Positions 5,493-5,539 of a DNA stretch of 5,539 nucleotides are shown here, piece by piece (position 1 is the first letter of the stretch; each line of letters starts with the position of its first letter). Under the pieces are notes generated by a model, which saw only the letters and a list, made by a program, of their open reading frames with translations, made no database searches and had not been told where the DNA came from. A program made the position numbers and the translations under genes. This DNA comes from Veillonellaceae bacterium. Its GTDB lineage: Bacteria; Bacillota; Negativicutes; Veillonellales; Veillonellaceae. The stretch lies in NCBI GenBank assembly GCA_900765165.1, contig CAAFQR010000033.1, positions 1 through 5,539 on the forward strand. Direction: 5' to 3'.

Positions 5493-5521
5493 TTGAGTTA
5501 TACGTTGTTGTACAATATAAT
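5493..5521 (+). promoter_or_regulatory. rightward promoter leaving the window
   Basis: TTGAGT (5493-5498, four of six) and TATAAT (5516-5521, perfect) are separated by exactly 17 bases. Transcription would start near 5528 and run off the right edge. No start codon for a gene is visible before the sequence ends. The modest -35 fits an activator-dependent promoter. Confidence 0.6.
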
Positions 5522-5539
5522 AATCTCACGGTAAACAAA

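Overview
This 5.5 kb stretch looks like chromosomal DNA of a low-to-middle GC Firmicute. The adenylosuccinate lyase is of the Bacillus type, with catalytic residue numbering identical to the B. subtilis enzyme. Ribosome binding sites are strong AGGAG types, the promoters are sigma-A-like with several extended -10 elements, and there is a pair of Bacillus-type PurR operators. My best guess is an anaerobe of the Negativicutes (Veillonella/Megasphaera/Dialister relatives). That is an impression from the protein sequences, not a proof.

Layout, left to right. (1) Positions 1-172 carry no gene. They hold a short perfect hairpin (3-22) and a possible leftward extended -10 promoter (33-44) for something outside the window. 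(2) 173-559 (-) encodes an HxlR-family winged-helix regulator, divergent from 830-1465 (+), a flavodoxin-fold iron-sulfur flavoprotein/NAD(P)H-dependent FMN reductase. The shared 270-bp intergenic region has two back-to-back promoters with dyad elements between and over their -35 boxes, the usual layout of an HxlR repressor controlling a neighbouring redox flavoprotein. (3) 1466-1642 holds two hairpins, one terminating the flavoprotein gene and one terminating purB, which converges on it. (4) 1643-2935 (-) is purB. Its upstream region (2936-3141) contains a promoter, a perfect 12-bp palindrome in the promoter spacer, and two inverted PurBox-like sites (3011-3023, 3042-3054). These tie this lone pur gene to a PurR regulon. 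(5) 3142-4377 (-) is an AAA_14/DUF4143-type ATPase with a nuclease-like C-terminal fold. It appears to lack a block of about 35 residues in its middle. (6) 4448-5338 (-) is a LysR-type regulator. Upstream of it, at the right edge, a rightward promoter (5493-5521) has an ATAAC-N6-GTTAT dyad centred near -65. This predicts that the gene just outside the window is the LysR target.

I see no CRISPR array, insertion sequence, tRNA, rRNA or obvious new defence system. The genes are individually familiar. The most informative content is regulatory (PurBox pair, LysR site, HxlR divergon) plus the internally shortened ATPase.
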